Origin: JBFXDI01 sp050181295
GTDB taxonomy: Bacteria; Pseudomonadota; Alphaproteobacteria; Rhizobiales; Aestuariivirgaceae
Direction of reading: 5' to 3'
Assembly (NCBI GenBank): GCA_050181295.1
Contig: JBFXDI010000152.1
Location: 1-8,883 of the forward strand
Length of the DNA: 8,883 nt
The position numbers and the translations under genes are program-made. Of this stretch, positions 1-8,073 are shown piece by piece; the first letter of the stretch is position 1; each line of letters starts with the position of its first letter. Below the pieces are notes generated by a model, which ran no database searches, was not told the origin of the DNA, and worked only from the letters and a program-made list of their open reading frames with translations.

Positions 1-1331
1 CTGCACTCGGGCTGTCGGATTATGTGGCCGTGCTCGAATCCTTCCTGTCGCTCGCGCCCGTCAGGCCGCGCCGCGGCGCGCATCCGCGACTTGCGATCCT
101 CGGCCTTCTCGAGGCGCGCATGGTGGACGCCGATCTCACGATCCTCGGCGGCCTCAACGAGGGCGTCTGGCCTGGCATCGCGGAGACGGGTCCGTGGCTC
201 AACCGGCCGCAGCTCAGGAAGCTCGGGCTGCCGCTGCCGGAGCGGCGCATCGGCCTTGCCGCGCACGACTTCGCGCAGGCCTTCGCGCGCCCCCGCATCG
301 TGCTCTCGCTGTCGCGCAAGATCGGGACATCGCCCGCCGTGCCGTCGCGCTGGATCATGCGGCTGAAGGCGCTGCGCCAGGCGGTGGGGGCTCGGGATGC
401 GGAGGCTCCGCCATGGAGCGCCTGGGTCAGGGCCCTCGACCATCCGCAGGCGGTGCGCCCCGTGCCGCGTCCGGCGGTCAAGCCGCCGCTGGACCTACGG
501 CCGAAGGCCATGAGCGTCACCCGCCTCGAGGAGCTGATGCGCGACCCCTATGCCGCCTTCGCGCGCCATGTGCTCAAGGTGCGCCCGCTCGACCGCCTGG
601 GCGAGGTGGCGGGCGTGCTGGAGCGCGGCAACATCGTCCACCGCATGGTGCAGGAGTTCACCCGCCTCCATCCGGGAGCGCTGCCGCCCGATGCCGAGGC
701 CCTCATCATGGCCGAGGCCGAGAAGGCCTTCGCGGCGTTCGGCATCGGCGGCGCCCAAGCCGCCTTCTGGCGCCCGCAGCTCCGGCGCATCGCCCGCTGG
801 TTCCTGGAGCACGAGGAGGAGGCGCGCCGCGACGTCGATGCCCATTTCGTCGAGATCGAGGGCAGCACCGAATTCCCTGTCGCGGGCGAAGCCTTCAGGC
901 TCACCGCGCGAGCCGACCGCATCGACCGCTTGCGGGACGGCTCGCTCCGCATCCTCGACTACAAGACCGGAGCGCTCCCCTCCTTCGATGCCAAGGCAGC
1001 CGGCTTCTCGCCCCAGCTCCTGCTCGAGGCGCAGATCGCGCGGCAGGGCGGCTTTGCCGGGATAGGCCGCGGCGAGGCCAGCGCGGTTGCCTATATGCGC
1101 CTCTCGGGCGGCACGCCCGCAGGCGAGCACAAGCCCTGCGAGAAGGATCTCGACGCGCGTATTGAAGAGACCGCCGAGGGGCTTGCATTGCTGCTTCTCG
1201 CCTATGCCGATCCGGAGATGCCCTACGAGGCGCGCGACTGGTCCGGCGAGCCCGACGGCGAGCGCGACTTCGGGCACCTGTCGCGCTGGCGCGAATGGTC
1301 GCTCGGCGGGGTTCCGGGAGATCCGGAATGA
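1..1331 (+). CDS. addB: AddB, ATP-dependent helicase-nuclease subunit B, C-terminal part (5' end outside window)
   Basis: The reading frame is open from base 3 and ends at TGA 1329-1331, so about 442 C-terminal residues are visible; alphaproteobacterial AddB is usually about 1,000 residues. AddB is the partner of AddA in the double-strand-break resection complex, which unwinds and trims DNA ends for RecA. Visible AddB hallmarks are the GGLNEGVWPG segment (around bases 147-176), the ERRIGLAAHDFAQAF segment (around 240-285) and a C-terminal PD-(D/E)XK nuclease domain. In that domain I see GNIVHR, then ADRID (first Asp codon 915-917) and LDYKTG (Asp codon 957-959, Lys 963-965), which together form the metal-binding and catalytic core. 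The nuclease domain therefore looks active. The fragment has only one cysteine (HKPC), so the four-cysteine Fe-S cluster known from Bacillus AddB is absent. The gene overlaps addA by 4 bases. The identification is firm. Confidence 0.95.
   Translation, partial: ALGLSDYVAVLESFLSLAPVRPRRGAHPRLAILGLLEARMVDADLTILGGLNEGVWPGIAETGPWLNRPQLRKLGLPLPERRIGLAAHDFAQAFARPRIVLSLSRKIGTSPAVPSRWIMRLKALRQAVGARDAEAPPWSAWVRALDHPQAVRPVPRPAVKPPLDLRPKAMSVTRLEELMRDPYAAFARHVLKVRPLDRLGEVAGVLERGNIVHRMVQEFTRLHPGALPPDAEALIMAEAEKAFAAFGIGGAQAAFWRPQLRRIARWFLEHEEEARRDVDAHFVEIEGSTEFPVAGEAFRLTARADRIDRLRDGSLRILDYKTGALPSFDAKAAGFSPQLLLEAQIARQGGFAGIGRGEASAVAYMRLSGGTPAGEHKPCEKDLDARIEETAEGLALLLLAYADPEMPYEARDWSGEPDGERDFGHLSRWREWSLGGVPGDPE
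1316..1320 (+). promoter_or_regulatory. Ribosome binding site of addA, with ATGA stop/start overlap
   Basis: GGGAG sits 7 bases before the ATG at 1328 and lies inside the end of addB. That ATG shares bases with the addB stop (ATGA, 1328-1331), the usual arrangement for translational coupling. This selects 1328 over the upstream in-frame ATG at 1295 and the downstream ATG at 1340. Confidence 0.75.
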
Positions 1332-4300
1332 GGCCGACCATGAACGACGCGCGCGTCGAGGCCGGCCGCGCCCAGTGGCGGGCGTCGGACCCTCAGGGCT
1401 CGGCCTGGGTTGCCGCCAATGCCGGCTCCGGCAAGACGCATGTGCTGGTCAACCGCGTCATCCGGCTGATGCTCGCGGGCACCCTGCCGGAACGCATCCT
1501 CTGCCTCACCTTCACGCGCGCCGCGGCCGCCGAGATGTCGCGTCGCCTCTTCGAGCGCCTGTCGGAATGGATCGCGCTCGACGACAACGCGCTCATCGAG
1601 GCCATCCACGGGCTTTCGGGCGATATTCATTTCGGCGGCAGGCTCGATGCCGCGCGCCGTCTCTTCGCGCGCTCGCTCGAGACGCCGGGCGGCCTCAAGA
1701 TCCAGACCATTCACGCCTTCTGCGAGCGCCTCCTGCAGCGCTTTCCCGTCGAGGCGGGGGTGGCGCCGGGCTTCAAGGTGCTGGAGGAGACGGAAGCGGC
1801 GGCACTTCTGGCCGAGGCGCGCCGCGAGGTGGTGGAGGCCGCGAGCCGCGAGGAGGGCAGGGCGAACGAGGCGCTCGCGAGCGTGATCGCCTTCGCCGGC
1901 GAGGAAGCGCTCGACAGGCTCCTGGGCGAGCTCCTGCGCAAGCGTAGCGAGCTGAAGGCGCTCCTCTCGCGCGATGACCGCGAAACGTTGCTGCGGCAGC
2001 GCCTCTGCGATTTCCTCGGCGTTGCGGCCGACGAGACGCCGGAGACGATCGCGGCGGAGGCGCTGGATCTCCTCGACCGGGAGGCCTGCGGGGGAGGGGC
2101 CGAAACCCTCATCGCGCGCACCGGCGCGACCGACCGGGCGCTGGCAGTGACGCTGTCGCGCGTGCTGGCGGCAAGGACCGCTGAGGATGTGCACGCGCTC
2201 CTCAAGGAAGCCTTCCTCAAGAAGGACGGCGGCCGCAAGGCCGACCGCGCCATCCTCACCCCGAAGGCGCAAGCGGAGCATCCCGACCTCGCCGTGGCGC
2301 TTCTCGCCGAGGCGGACCGCGTCGCAAGCCTCGCCGACCGGGAGCGCTCGCTCGCGGTGTGCGATGCGACGCTGGCATTGTTGGCGCTCGCCGATGCCGT
2401 GATCGGCGCCTATGAGGAGAAGAAGCTCGCCCTCGGCCGCTACGACTACGACGACCTGATCGTCCGCACTCGGAGCATGTTCCAGAACCTGGAGAGCGCG
2501 GCCTGGGTGCTCTACCGGCTCGACGGCGGCATCGACCATATCCTGATCGACGAGGCGCAGGACACGAGCCGCGCCCAGTGGGAGATCGTGAAGGCCATCG
2601 CGGATGAGTTCTTCGCCGGTGAAGGCCAGCGCCAGGACGTGATGCGAACCCTCTTCGCGGTCGGCGACCGCAAGCAGTCGATCTTCTCCTTCCAGGGGGC
2701 GGACCCCGACGCCTTTGACGAGATGGAGGTCTATTTCCGCGCCCGCATCCGGGGCGCAGGGCAGCGCTTCGAGACGGTTCCGCTGAAAACCTCCTTCCGC
2801 TCGACTCAAGTCCTGCTCGACGCGGTGGATGCGGTCTTCGCGGGCGCGCCGGCAAGGTCCGGCGTCATGGCTGAGGACGCCGAGGCGCTGGTGCACCGGG
2901 CGGTGCGCGTCAACCAGCCGGGGCTGATCGAGATCTGGGTGCCGGTCCCACCGCTGAAGCCGCCCGCCGTCAGCCGCTGGGATCCGAAGGCTGTGTCCGA
3001 GGCGCCCGAGAAGCCGCGGCCGCTGCTGGCGCGCCGCATCGCGGGGGTCATCCGCGGCTGGCTCGATGCGGGCGAGCGGCTGGCCGCGACGGGCGAGCGC
3101 ATCCGGCCGGGCGACATCCTCATCCTGCTCCGCAACCGCACGACCTTCATGGATATGCTGGTGAAGGCGCTGAAGCAGCGGGGCATTCCCGTCGCCGGCG
3201 CCGACCGGCTGGAGCTCGGCAGCCATCTGGCGGTGCAGGATCTCCTGTCGCTCCTCCGCTTCGTGCTCCTGCCCGAGGATGACCTGTCGCTGGCGGAGCT
3301 TCTGAAGAGCCCGCTCGTCGCGCGCGACGACGGCGAGCCGGTTAACGACGACGACCTGATGGGCTTGGCGGCCGGGCGGCAGGGGAGCCTCTGGGCGGCG
3401 CTCCGCCGCGCCGTGGCCGCGGGGGCGCCCTACGGGGAGGCGCTGCAACGGATTTCTAACTGGGCGCGCCGCGCGGACTACGAGCCGCCTTTCGAGTTCC
3501 TGTCGGGCGTGCTGATGCGCGACGGCGGCCGCCGGAAGCTGCTCGCAAGGCTCGGGCCCGAGGCCGCCGAACCGGTGGATGCGCTTCTCGTCCTGGCGCT
3601 CGATTTCGCAGGCCACGAGGCGGCATCGCTCCAGTCCTTCCTCGCCTTCGTGGAGACGGAGGGTGGCGAGATCAAGCGCGACACCGACCAGTCGGCGGCC
3701 GAGGTCCGCATCATGACGGTGCATGGCGCCAAGGGGCTCGAGGCGCCGGTCGTCATCCTGCCCGACACCTGCGATCCGCCGAGCGGCCGCGACGACGCGC
3801 CGGTGCTCATGGAGGGCGAGGTGCCCGTCTGGAGATTGAAGACGGCCCACGAGCCGAGGCGCGTGACGGCGCTGCGCGAGGCGCATCACCGGAAGGCGCA
3901 CGAGGAGTACAACCGCCTCCTCTATGTCGCCATGACGCGTGCGAAGGATCGGCTCTATGTTTGCGGCGCGCTGGCAAAGGAGGAGCCCGACCGGGATTGC
4001 TGGCACACCCTTGTCCTCGACGCGCTGAAGCCGCGCGCCCGCGAGATGCGCGGGACGGACGGGACGCTCGCGGGCTGGCGCATCGAGGGGAGCGGCATAG
4101 CGGCCGACATTGCGCCGGACCTGCCGGAACGGGCGCCACCCGCCGCGGCGCTTCCCGGTTGGGCGCTAGAGTCCGCGCCGTTCGAGGCGGATGCCCCGCG
4201 CTGGGCCGCGCCGTCGCATCTTTCGGGCCCCGAGGCCGAGGCGGAGCCGGAGGAGGCCGTGTCCTCCCCACTCGCCGCCGGCGGCACGGCGCGGCGCTTC

Positions 4301-4789
4301 CGGCGCGGGCTCATCATCCACCGGCTGCTCCAGACGCTGCCGGATCGAGCGCCGGATGCGCGCGCGCCGGCGGGCGCGGCATGGCTTTCCCGCGCGGCGC
4401 CCGATCTTTCGGGAACCGAGCGCAAGACGCTCCTCGACGAGGCGATGGCGATCCTTGCCATGCCCGGCCTCGAACCGCTCTTCGCAGCCGGAAGCCTCGC
4501 CGAGGTGCCGCTCGCCGCCATCCTCGGCGATCTCCGCATCACGGGCCAGGTGGACCGGCTGGCGGTGACGGACGGGGAGGTGCTGATCGCCGACTACAAG
4601 ACCAACCGTCCGCCGCCTTTGACGCTTCAGGGCGTCGATCCCGCCTATGTGCGCCAGCTCGCGGCCTACCGCAGCGCCCTCCGGCGGCTCTATCCGGGCA
4701 AGCGGGTGCGCTGCGTGCTGGTATGGACCGACGGCCCCCGCCTCATGGAGCTCCCCGACGCCATGCTCGACGCTGCGGGGATCGGGTAA
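1328..4789 (+). CDS. addA: AddA, double-strand break repair helicase-nuclease subunit A
   Basis: The gene encodes 1,153 residues, the usual size for alphaproteobacterial AddA. It is the UvrD/Rep-type (SF1A) ATP-driven motor and 3'-5' nuclease of AddAB, acting on double-strand ends in the cytoplasm. The helicase motifs are all present in order: Walker A ANAGSGKT (residues 30-37), motif Ia TFTRAAAAEM (61-70), TIHAFC (127-132), Walker B/motif II DEAQD (408-412), motif III GDRKQS (446-451), motif V VHGAKGLE (798-805) and motif VI YVAMTRAKDR (866-875). A C-terminal PD-(D/E)XK nuclease follows, with VDRL (Asp 1076) and ADYKTN (Asp 1089, Lys 1091). No motif is broken, so both activities are expected. 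The start at 1328 is supported by a good ribosome binding site and by the overlap with addB. In many alphaproteobacteria trxA follows addA; here the next gene is nadE, after a repeat. Confidence 0.97.
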   Translation: MRPTMNDARVEAGRAQWRASDPQGSAWVAANAGSGKTHVLVNRVIRLMLAGTLPERILCLTFTRAAAAEMSRRLFERLSEWIALDDNALIEAIHGLSGDIHFGGRLDAARRLFARSLETPGGLKIQTIHAFCERLLQRFPVEAGVAPGFKVLEETEAAALLAEARREVVEAASREEGRANEALASVIAFAGEEALDRLLGELLRKRSELKALLSRDDRETLLRQRLCDFLGVAADETPETIAAEALDLLDREACGGGAETLIARTGATDRALAVTLSRVLAARTAEDVHALLKEAFLKKDGGRKADRAILTPKAQAEHPDLAVALLAEADRVASLADRERSLAVCDATLALLALADAVIGAYEEKKLALGRYDYDDLIVRTRSMFQNLESAAWVLYRLDGGIDHILIDEAQDTSRAQWEIVKAIADEFFAGEGQRQDVMRTLFAVGDRKQSIFSFQGADPDAFDEMEVYFRARIRGAGQRFETVPLKTSFRSTQVLLDAVDAVFAGAPARSGVMAEDAEALVHRAVRVNQPGLIEIWVPVPPLKPPAVSRWDPKAVSEAPEKPRPLLARRIAGVIRGWLDAGERLAATGERIRPGDILILLRNRTTFMDMLVKALKQRGIPVAGADRLELGSHLAVQDLLSLLRFVLLPEDDLSLAELLKSPLVARDDGEPVNDDDLMGLAAGRQGSLWAALRRAVAAGAPYGEALQRISNWARRADYEPPFEFLSGVLMRDGGRRKLLARLGPEAAEPVDALLVLALDFAGHEAASLQSFLAFVETEGGEIKRDTDQSAAEVRIMTVHGAKGLEAPVVILPDTCDPPSGRDDAPVLMEGEVPVWRLKTAHEPRRVTALREAHHRKAHEEYNRLLYVAMTRAKDRLYVCGALAKEEPDRDCWHTLVLDALKPRAREMRGTDGTLAGWRIEGSGIAADIAPDLPERAPPAAALPGWALESAPFEADAPRWAAPSHLSGPEAEAEPEEAVSSPLAAGGTARRFRRGLIIHRLLQTLPDRAPDARAPAGAAWLSRAAPDLSGTERKTLLDEAMAILAMPGLEPLFAAGSLAEVPLAAILGDLRITGQVDRLAVTDGEVLIADYKTNRPPPLTLQGVDPAYVRQLAAYRSALRRLYPGKRVRCVLVWTDGPRLMELPDAMLDAAGIG

Positions 4790-4793
4790 TCCT

Positions 4794-4888
4794 CATCGTC
4801 ATTGCCGGGCTTGACCCGGCAATCCACGGACCTCGCGAAGCTTGCTCGCGCGGTGTTCCTGGATGCCCGGAACAAGTCCGAGCATGAC
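4794..4888. repeat. Composite palindromic intergenic repeat (REP/BIME-like), type 1
   Basis: The element begins 5 bases after the addA stop. Arm A is a perfect 9-bp inverted repeat: ATTGCCGGG (4801-4809) and CCCGGCAAT (4815-4823) around a 5-base loop. A short central arm pairs CGCGA (4834-4838) with TCGCG (4846-4850). Arm C pairs 4863-4871 with 4877-4885 with one mismatch. The outer ends GTCAT (4798-4802) and ATGAC (4884-4888) are complementary, so the whole can fold as a closed, branched structure. From memory, repeats with the words GTCATTGCCGGGCTTGACC and GCATGAC are common in Rhizobiales genomes; this was not searched. It may stabilise or end the addBA transcript, although there is no T-tract after the stems. 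Confidence 0.8.
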
Positions 4889-4966
4889 AATTTCATATGA
4901 AAGCCTCGAAACTCCGGTCCGCAGACACCGGTTCCCGCAGAGCCCCACCTGCTCTAGATAGTGCCC

Positions 4967-6622
4967 ATGACCGACCGCCTCCTGATCGCGCTGGCGCAGC
5001 TCAATCCGACTGTCGGCGCCGTCGCCCAGAACCTCGCCAAGGGCCGCAAGGCGCTCGCCGAGGCGAAAGCCATGGGCGCCGACCTCGTGCTCTTTCCGGA
5101 GCTTTTTCTCTCTGGCTATCCGCCGGAGGATCTGGTGCTGAAGCCCTCCTTCGTCGCCGCCTGCCGGATCGCGGCGGAGGAGTTCGCCCGCGACACCGCC
5201 GAGGCGCCGGGCGTGCTCGTCGGTACGCCCTGGGCCGAGGACGGAGCGGTCTACAATGCCGTGGCGCTCCTCGACCGGGGCCGCGTCGAGGCGGTTCGCT
5301 ACAAGCACGACCTGCCGAACTACGGAGTCTTCGACGAGAAGCGCGTCTTCGCCGCAGGTCCCGCGCCCGGCCCCATGGCCTTCCGGGGGGTGAGGCTCGG
5401 CGTTCCCGTCTGCGAGGACATCTGGACGCCGGAGGTGGTCGAGTGCCTGATCGAGACCGGCGCGGAGATCCTGCTCGTGCCCAACGGCTCGCCCTACGAG
5501 AAGGACAAGACGGACGTCCGCCTCAACATCGCGGTCGCGCGGGTGACGGAAGCGGGCCTGCCGATCGCCTATCTGAACCAGGTGGGCGGCCAGGACGAAC
5601 TCGTCTTCGACGGCGCCTCCTTCGGCCTCAACGCCGACCGGTCGCTCGCCTTCCAGCTTCCGGCCTTCGAGGAGGCGGTCGTCCTCACCGAATGGACAAG
5701 GGCCGGCGAGACCTGGATCTGCAAGGGCCCCGTCGCGCCGGTCGCCAATGGCAGCGAGGCCGTGTGGCGGGCCTGCGCCATGGGGCTTAAGGACTATGTG
5801 GAGAAGAACCGCTTTCCGGGCGTCGTGCTCGGCCTTTCGGGCGGCATCGATTCGGCCGTCGTCGCGGCGATGGCGGTCGACGCGCTGGGGCCTGAGCGCG
5901 TGCACTGCCTCATGCTGCCCTACCGCTACACCTCGGGCGAGAGCCTCGCCGACGCCGAGGCCTGCGCCAAGGCGCTCGGCGTCCGTTACGACGTGGTGCC
6001 GATCGGGGAGCCGGTGAAAGGCTTCCTCGACGCGCTGGCGCCGCTCTTCTCCGGCCGCCAGCCCGACGTGACCGAGGAGAATCTTCAGTCGCGCGCCCGC
6101 GGCACGATCCTCATGGCCGTCTCCAACAAGCTCGGCTCCATGGTGCTCACCACCGGCAACAAGTCGGAGATGTCGGTCGGCTATGCGACGCTCTATGGCG
6201 ACATGAACGGCGGCTTCAATCCCATCAAGGACATCTACAAGACCGACGTCTATGCGCTCGCCCGCTTCCGCAACCAGATGCGCCCGGAGGGCTTGAAGGG
6301 TCCCAGGGGCCGCGTCATCCCCGAGCGCATCATCACCCGGGCGCCTTCCGCCGAGCTCCGCGAGAACCAGACCGACCAGGACTCGCTCCCGCCCTATGAG
6401 GAGCTGGACGCGATCCTGAAGGCGCTCGTGGAGGAGGAGGCCTCCGTCGCCGACGTCGCGGGCCGGGGCTTCGACCGGGCCGTGGTGGAGCGCGTGCAGC
6501 ATCTTCTCTATGTCGCCGAGTACAAGCGGCGCCAGGCGGCGCCCGGCGTCAAGACGACGCGCCGGAACTTTGGCCGCGACCGCCGCTACCCGATCACCAA
6601 CGGCTTTCGCGACAAGGGGTGA
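4967..6622 (+). CDS. nadE: Glutamine-dependent NAD+ synthetase
   Basis: The product (551 residues) makes NAD+ from nicotinic acid adenine dinucleotide with ATP, the last step of NAD+ biosynthesis, taking ammonia from glutamine. It has the two-domain layout of the glutamine-dependent form. The N-terminal nitrilase-like glutaminase carries the catalytic triad: Glu45 (FPELFLSGYPPEDL), Lys113 (YKHDLPNYGVFDEKR) and Cys149 (GVPVCEDIW). The C-terminal synthetase has the PP-loop SGGIDS (291-296), TGNKSE (396-401), then GDMNGGFNPIKDIYKT, and near the end RAPSAELRENQTDQDSLPPY. The length is normal and nothing is broken. I chose ATG 4967; an in-frame GTG at 4961 would add two residues. No clear Shine-Dalgarno sequence precedes either start, so translation initiation is uncertain. 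The stop is one base from the gltX start, so the two genes form an operon. Confidence 0.97.
   Translation: MTDRLLIALAQLNPTVGAVAQNLAKGRKALAEAKAMGADLVLFPELFLSGYPPEDLVLKPSFVAACRIAAEEFARDTAEAPGVLVGTPWAEDGAVYNAVALLDRGRVEAVRYKHDLPNYGVFDEKRVFAAGPAPGPMAFRGVRLGVPVCEDIWTPEVVECLIETGAEILLVPNGSPYEKDKTDVRLNIAVARVTEAGLPIAYLNQVGGQDELVFDGASFGLNADRSLAFQLPAFEEAVVLTEWTRAGETWICKGPVAPVANGSEAVWRACAMGLKDYVEKNRFPGVVLGLSGGIDSAVVAAMAVDALGPERVHCLMLPYRYTSGESLADAEACAKALGVRYDVVPIGEPVKGFLDALAPLFSGRQPDVTEENLQSRARGTILMAVSNKLGSMVLTTGNKSEMSVGYATLYGDMNGGFNPIKDIYKTDVYALARFRNQMRPEGLKGPRGRVIPERIITRAPSAELRENQTDQDSLPPYEELDAILKALVEEEASVADVAGRGFDRAVVERVQHLLYVAEYKRRQAAPGVKTTRRNFGRDRRYPITNGFRDKG
6614..6619 (+). promoter_or_regulatory. 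Ribosome binding site of gltX within the nadE end
   Basis: AAGGGG lies at the very end of nadE, 4 bases before the ATG at 6624. The nadE TGA (6620-6622) falls between site and start, so ribosomes finishing nadE could reinitiate on gltX. This supports 6624 rather than the upstream in-frame start at 6510. Confidence 0.6.
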
Positions 6623-6623
6623 C

Positions 6624-7961
6624 ATGACCGTCACCGTCCGTTTCGCGCCTTCCCCGACCGGCCTGCTTCATATCGGCAACGGCCGTGCCGCGGTCGTGAA
6701 CTGGCTCTATGCGCTCAAAGTTGGCGGGCGCTTCATCCTGCGCCTCGACGACACCGACGCCGGGCGCTCGAAGCCCGAATACGAGGCGGCGATCCGCGAC
6801 GACCTCGCCTGGCTCGGCATCGCGCCGGCCGCTACCTTCCGCCAGTCGGAGCGGCTCGATGTCTATCGCGCGGCGGCGGAGACGCTGAAGCGCGACGGGC
6901 GTCTCTATCCCTGCTACGAGACGCCCGAGGAGCTCGACTACAAGCGCAAGCGCCAGCGCTCACGCGGCGAGCCGCCGGTCTACGACCGCGCGGCGCTCAA
7001 GCTCGGGCCGGCCGAGCGGGAGAAGCTCGAGGCCGAGGGGAGGGCGCCCCACTGGCGCTTCCTGCTGGAGCGCCGGCCGGTTCCCTGGGAGGACCTCGTG
7101 CGCGGCCCCCAGACGATCGACACGGGAACGCTCTCCGATCCCGTGCTCATCCGCGCCGACGGCACCGGCCTCTACACCTTCACCTCCGTCGTGGACGACG
7201 CCGACCTGGGTGTAACGCATGTGATCCGGGGCGAGGACCACGTCGTCAACACCGCCGCGCAGATCGAGCTCTTTCAGGCGCTCGGAAGCTCGGCCCCCGC
7301 CTTCGCGCATCTCTCGCTCCTGGTCGGCAGCGAGGGTGAGGCGCTGTCGAAACGGCTGGGCTCGCTGTCGCTGAAAGGTTTGCGGGAGGAGGGGATCGAG
7401 CCGATGACGGTCATGAGCCTCGCAGCACTCCTCGGCACGTCGGAGGCGCTGCGTCCCTTCGCGCGTCTGGACGAGCTCGTCGAGGTGTTCGGGCTCGAAA
7501 AATTCTCGCGCGCCCCGGCCCGCTTCGATTTAGCCGAGCTCAGGCACCTCAACGCCAAGCTCCTGCACGCTCTTCCGTATACGGACGTTCAGGAGCGGCT
7601 TGCGGTGCTCGGCGCCGATGGCGGGGAAGCCTTCTGGAACGCGGTGCGCGGCAATCTCGAAACCGTTGGGGACGTCGCGGCCTGGCATGAAGTGGTCACC
7701 GCCGACAGGACGTTTCCCGCCGATCCCGATGCGCGGCCGTTCCTCACGGAGGCGGCGGAGCTCCTGCCGCCCGAGCCCTGGACGGACACGACATGGAAAG
7801 CGTGGACGGGCGTGCTCTCGGCGGCGACGGGCCTCAAAGGCCGGGCGCTCTTCCAGCCCTTGCGGCGCGCGCTCACCGGCGCCGACCATGGGCCGGAGCT
7901 TGCGGCGCTCCTGCCCTTGATCGGCCGCGCGCTCGCCCTCAAGCGCCTGGCTGGCGGCTGA
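6624..7961 (+). CDS. gltX: Glutamyl-tRNA synthetase, short paralogue type (GluRS)
   Basis: The product (445 residues) attaches glutamate to tRNA in the cytoplasm. It is a class I synthetase: the N-terminal Rossmann catalytic domain has FAPSPTGLLHIGN (residues 7-19), containing the HIGH-type signature, and the KMSKS-type loop is SKRLGS (242-247). The helical anticodon-binding part follows from about residue 300. It is somewhat shorter than the typical 465-485-residue GluRS, has no zinc-binding cysteine cluster, and carries Leu245 where many GluRS have His in SKRHG. Alphaproteobacteria often carry two GluRS genes, and my recollection is that the SKRLGSLSLKGLREEGIEP type belongs to the shorter one; whether this copy prefers tRNA-Glu or tRNA-Gln cannot be read from the sequence. 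The start at ATG 6624 places the catalytic motif at the expected distance from the N-terminus. It is in an operon with nadE and converges on the minus-strand gene at 8074. Confidence 0.95.
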   Translation: MTVTVRFAPSPTGLLHIGNGRAAVVNWLYALKVGGRFILRLDDTDAGRSKPEYEAAIRDDLAWLGIAPAATFRQSERLDVYRAAAETLKRDGRLYPCYETPEELDYKRKRQRSRGEPPVYDRAALKLGPAEREKLEAEGRAPHWRFLLERRPVPWEDLVRGPQTIDTGTLSDPVLIRADGTGLYTFTSVVDDADLGVTHVIRGEDHVVNTAAQIELFQALGSSAPAFAHLSLLVGSEGEALSKRLGSLSLKGLREEGIEPMTVMSLAALLGTSEALRPFARLDELVEVFGLEKFSRAPARFDLAELRHLNAKLLHALPYTDVQERLAVLGADGGEAFWNAVRGNLETVGDVAAWHEVVTADRTFPADPDARPFLTEAAELLPPEPWTDTTWKAWTGVLSAATGLKGRALFQPLRRALTGADHGPELAALLPLIGRALALKRLAGG

Positions 7962-7965
7962 AGGC

Positions 7966-8055
7966 CATCGTCATTCCGGCGAAAGCAGGAATCCCCTGTT
8001 GAGGCTAACACGAGCGGACACGCTTCAGGGGATGCCAGCCTGCGCTGGCATGACG
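7966..8055. repeat. Composite palindromic intergenic repeat (REP/BIME-like), type 2
   Basis: The element starts 5 bases after the gltX stop and fills most of the convergent gap to the next gene. It has three arms inside a complementary outer pair, CGTCAT (7969-7974) and ATGACG (8050-8055). Arm 1 pairs ATTCC (7973-7977) with GGAAT (7988-7992) and continues to a GAAA loop with one mismatch. Arm 2 is a perfect 8-bp pair, ATCCCCTG (7991-7998) with CAGGGGAT (8026-8033). Arm 3 is a perfect 8-bp pair, ATGCCAGC (8032-8039) with GCTGGCAT (8044-8051). The arms share a few bases at their junctions. It opens with the same 10 bases, CATCGTCATT, as the repeat after addA. Being nearly symmetric between convergent genes, it could act on transcripts from both strands. 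Confidence 0.8.
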
Positions 8056-8073
8056 GATAGGGTGCGGCCGCGC

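Noticed and set aside
1223..4006. Long 927-residue open frame on the minus strand opposite addA
   Set aside because: It lies wholly antisense to addA with its complete set of helicase motifs. The translation is rich in Arg, His, Leu and Glu with no recognisable domain, as expected from GC-rich codon mirroring.
4799..6634. Long 611-residue open frame on the minus strand opposite nadE
   Set aside because: It is a mirror frame of nadE, with repetitive low-information composition and no known motif.
7966..8055. Classical Rho-independent terminator between gltX and the AhpD-like gene
   Set aside because: There are strong stems but no T-tract follows on either strand, and the multi-arm structure fits a REP-like repeat better. 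A termination role is still possible.
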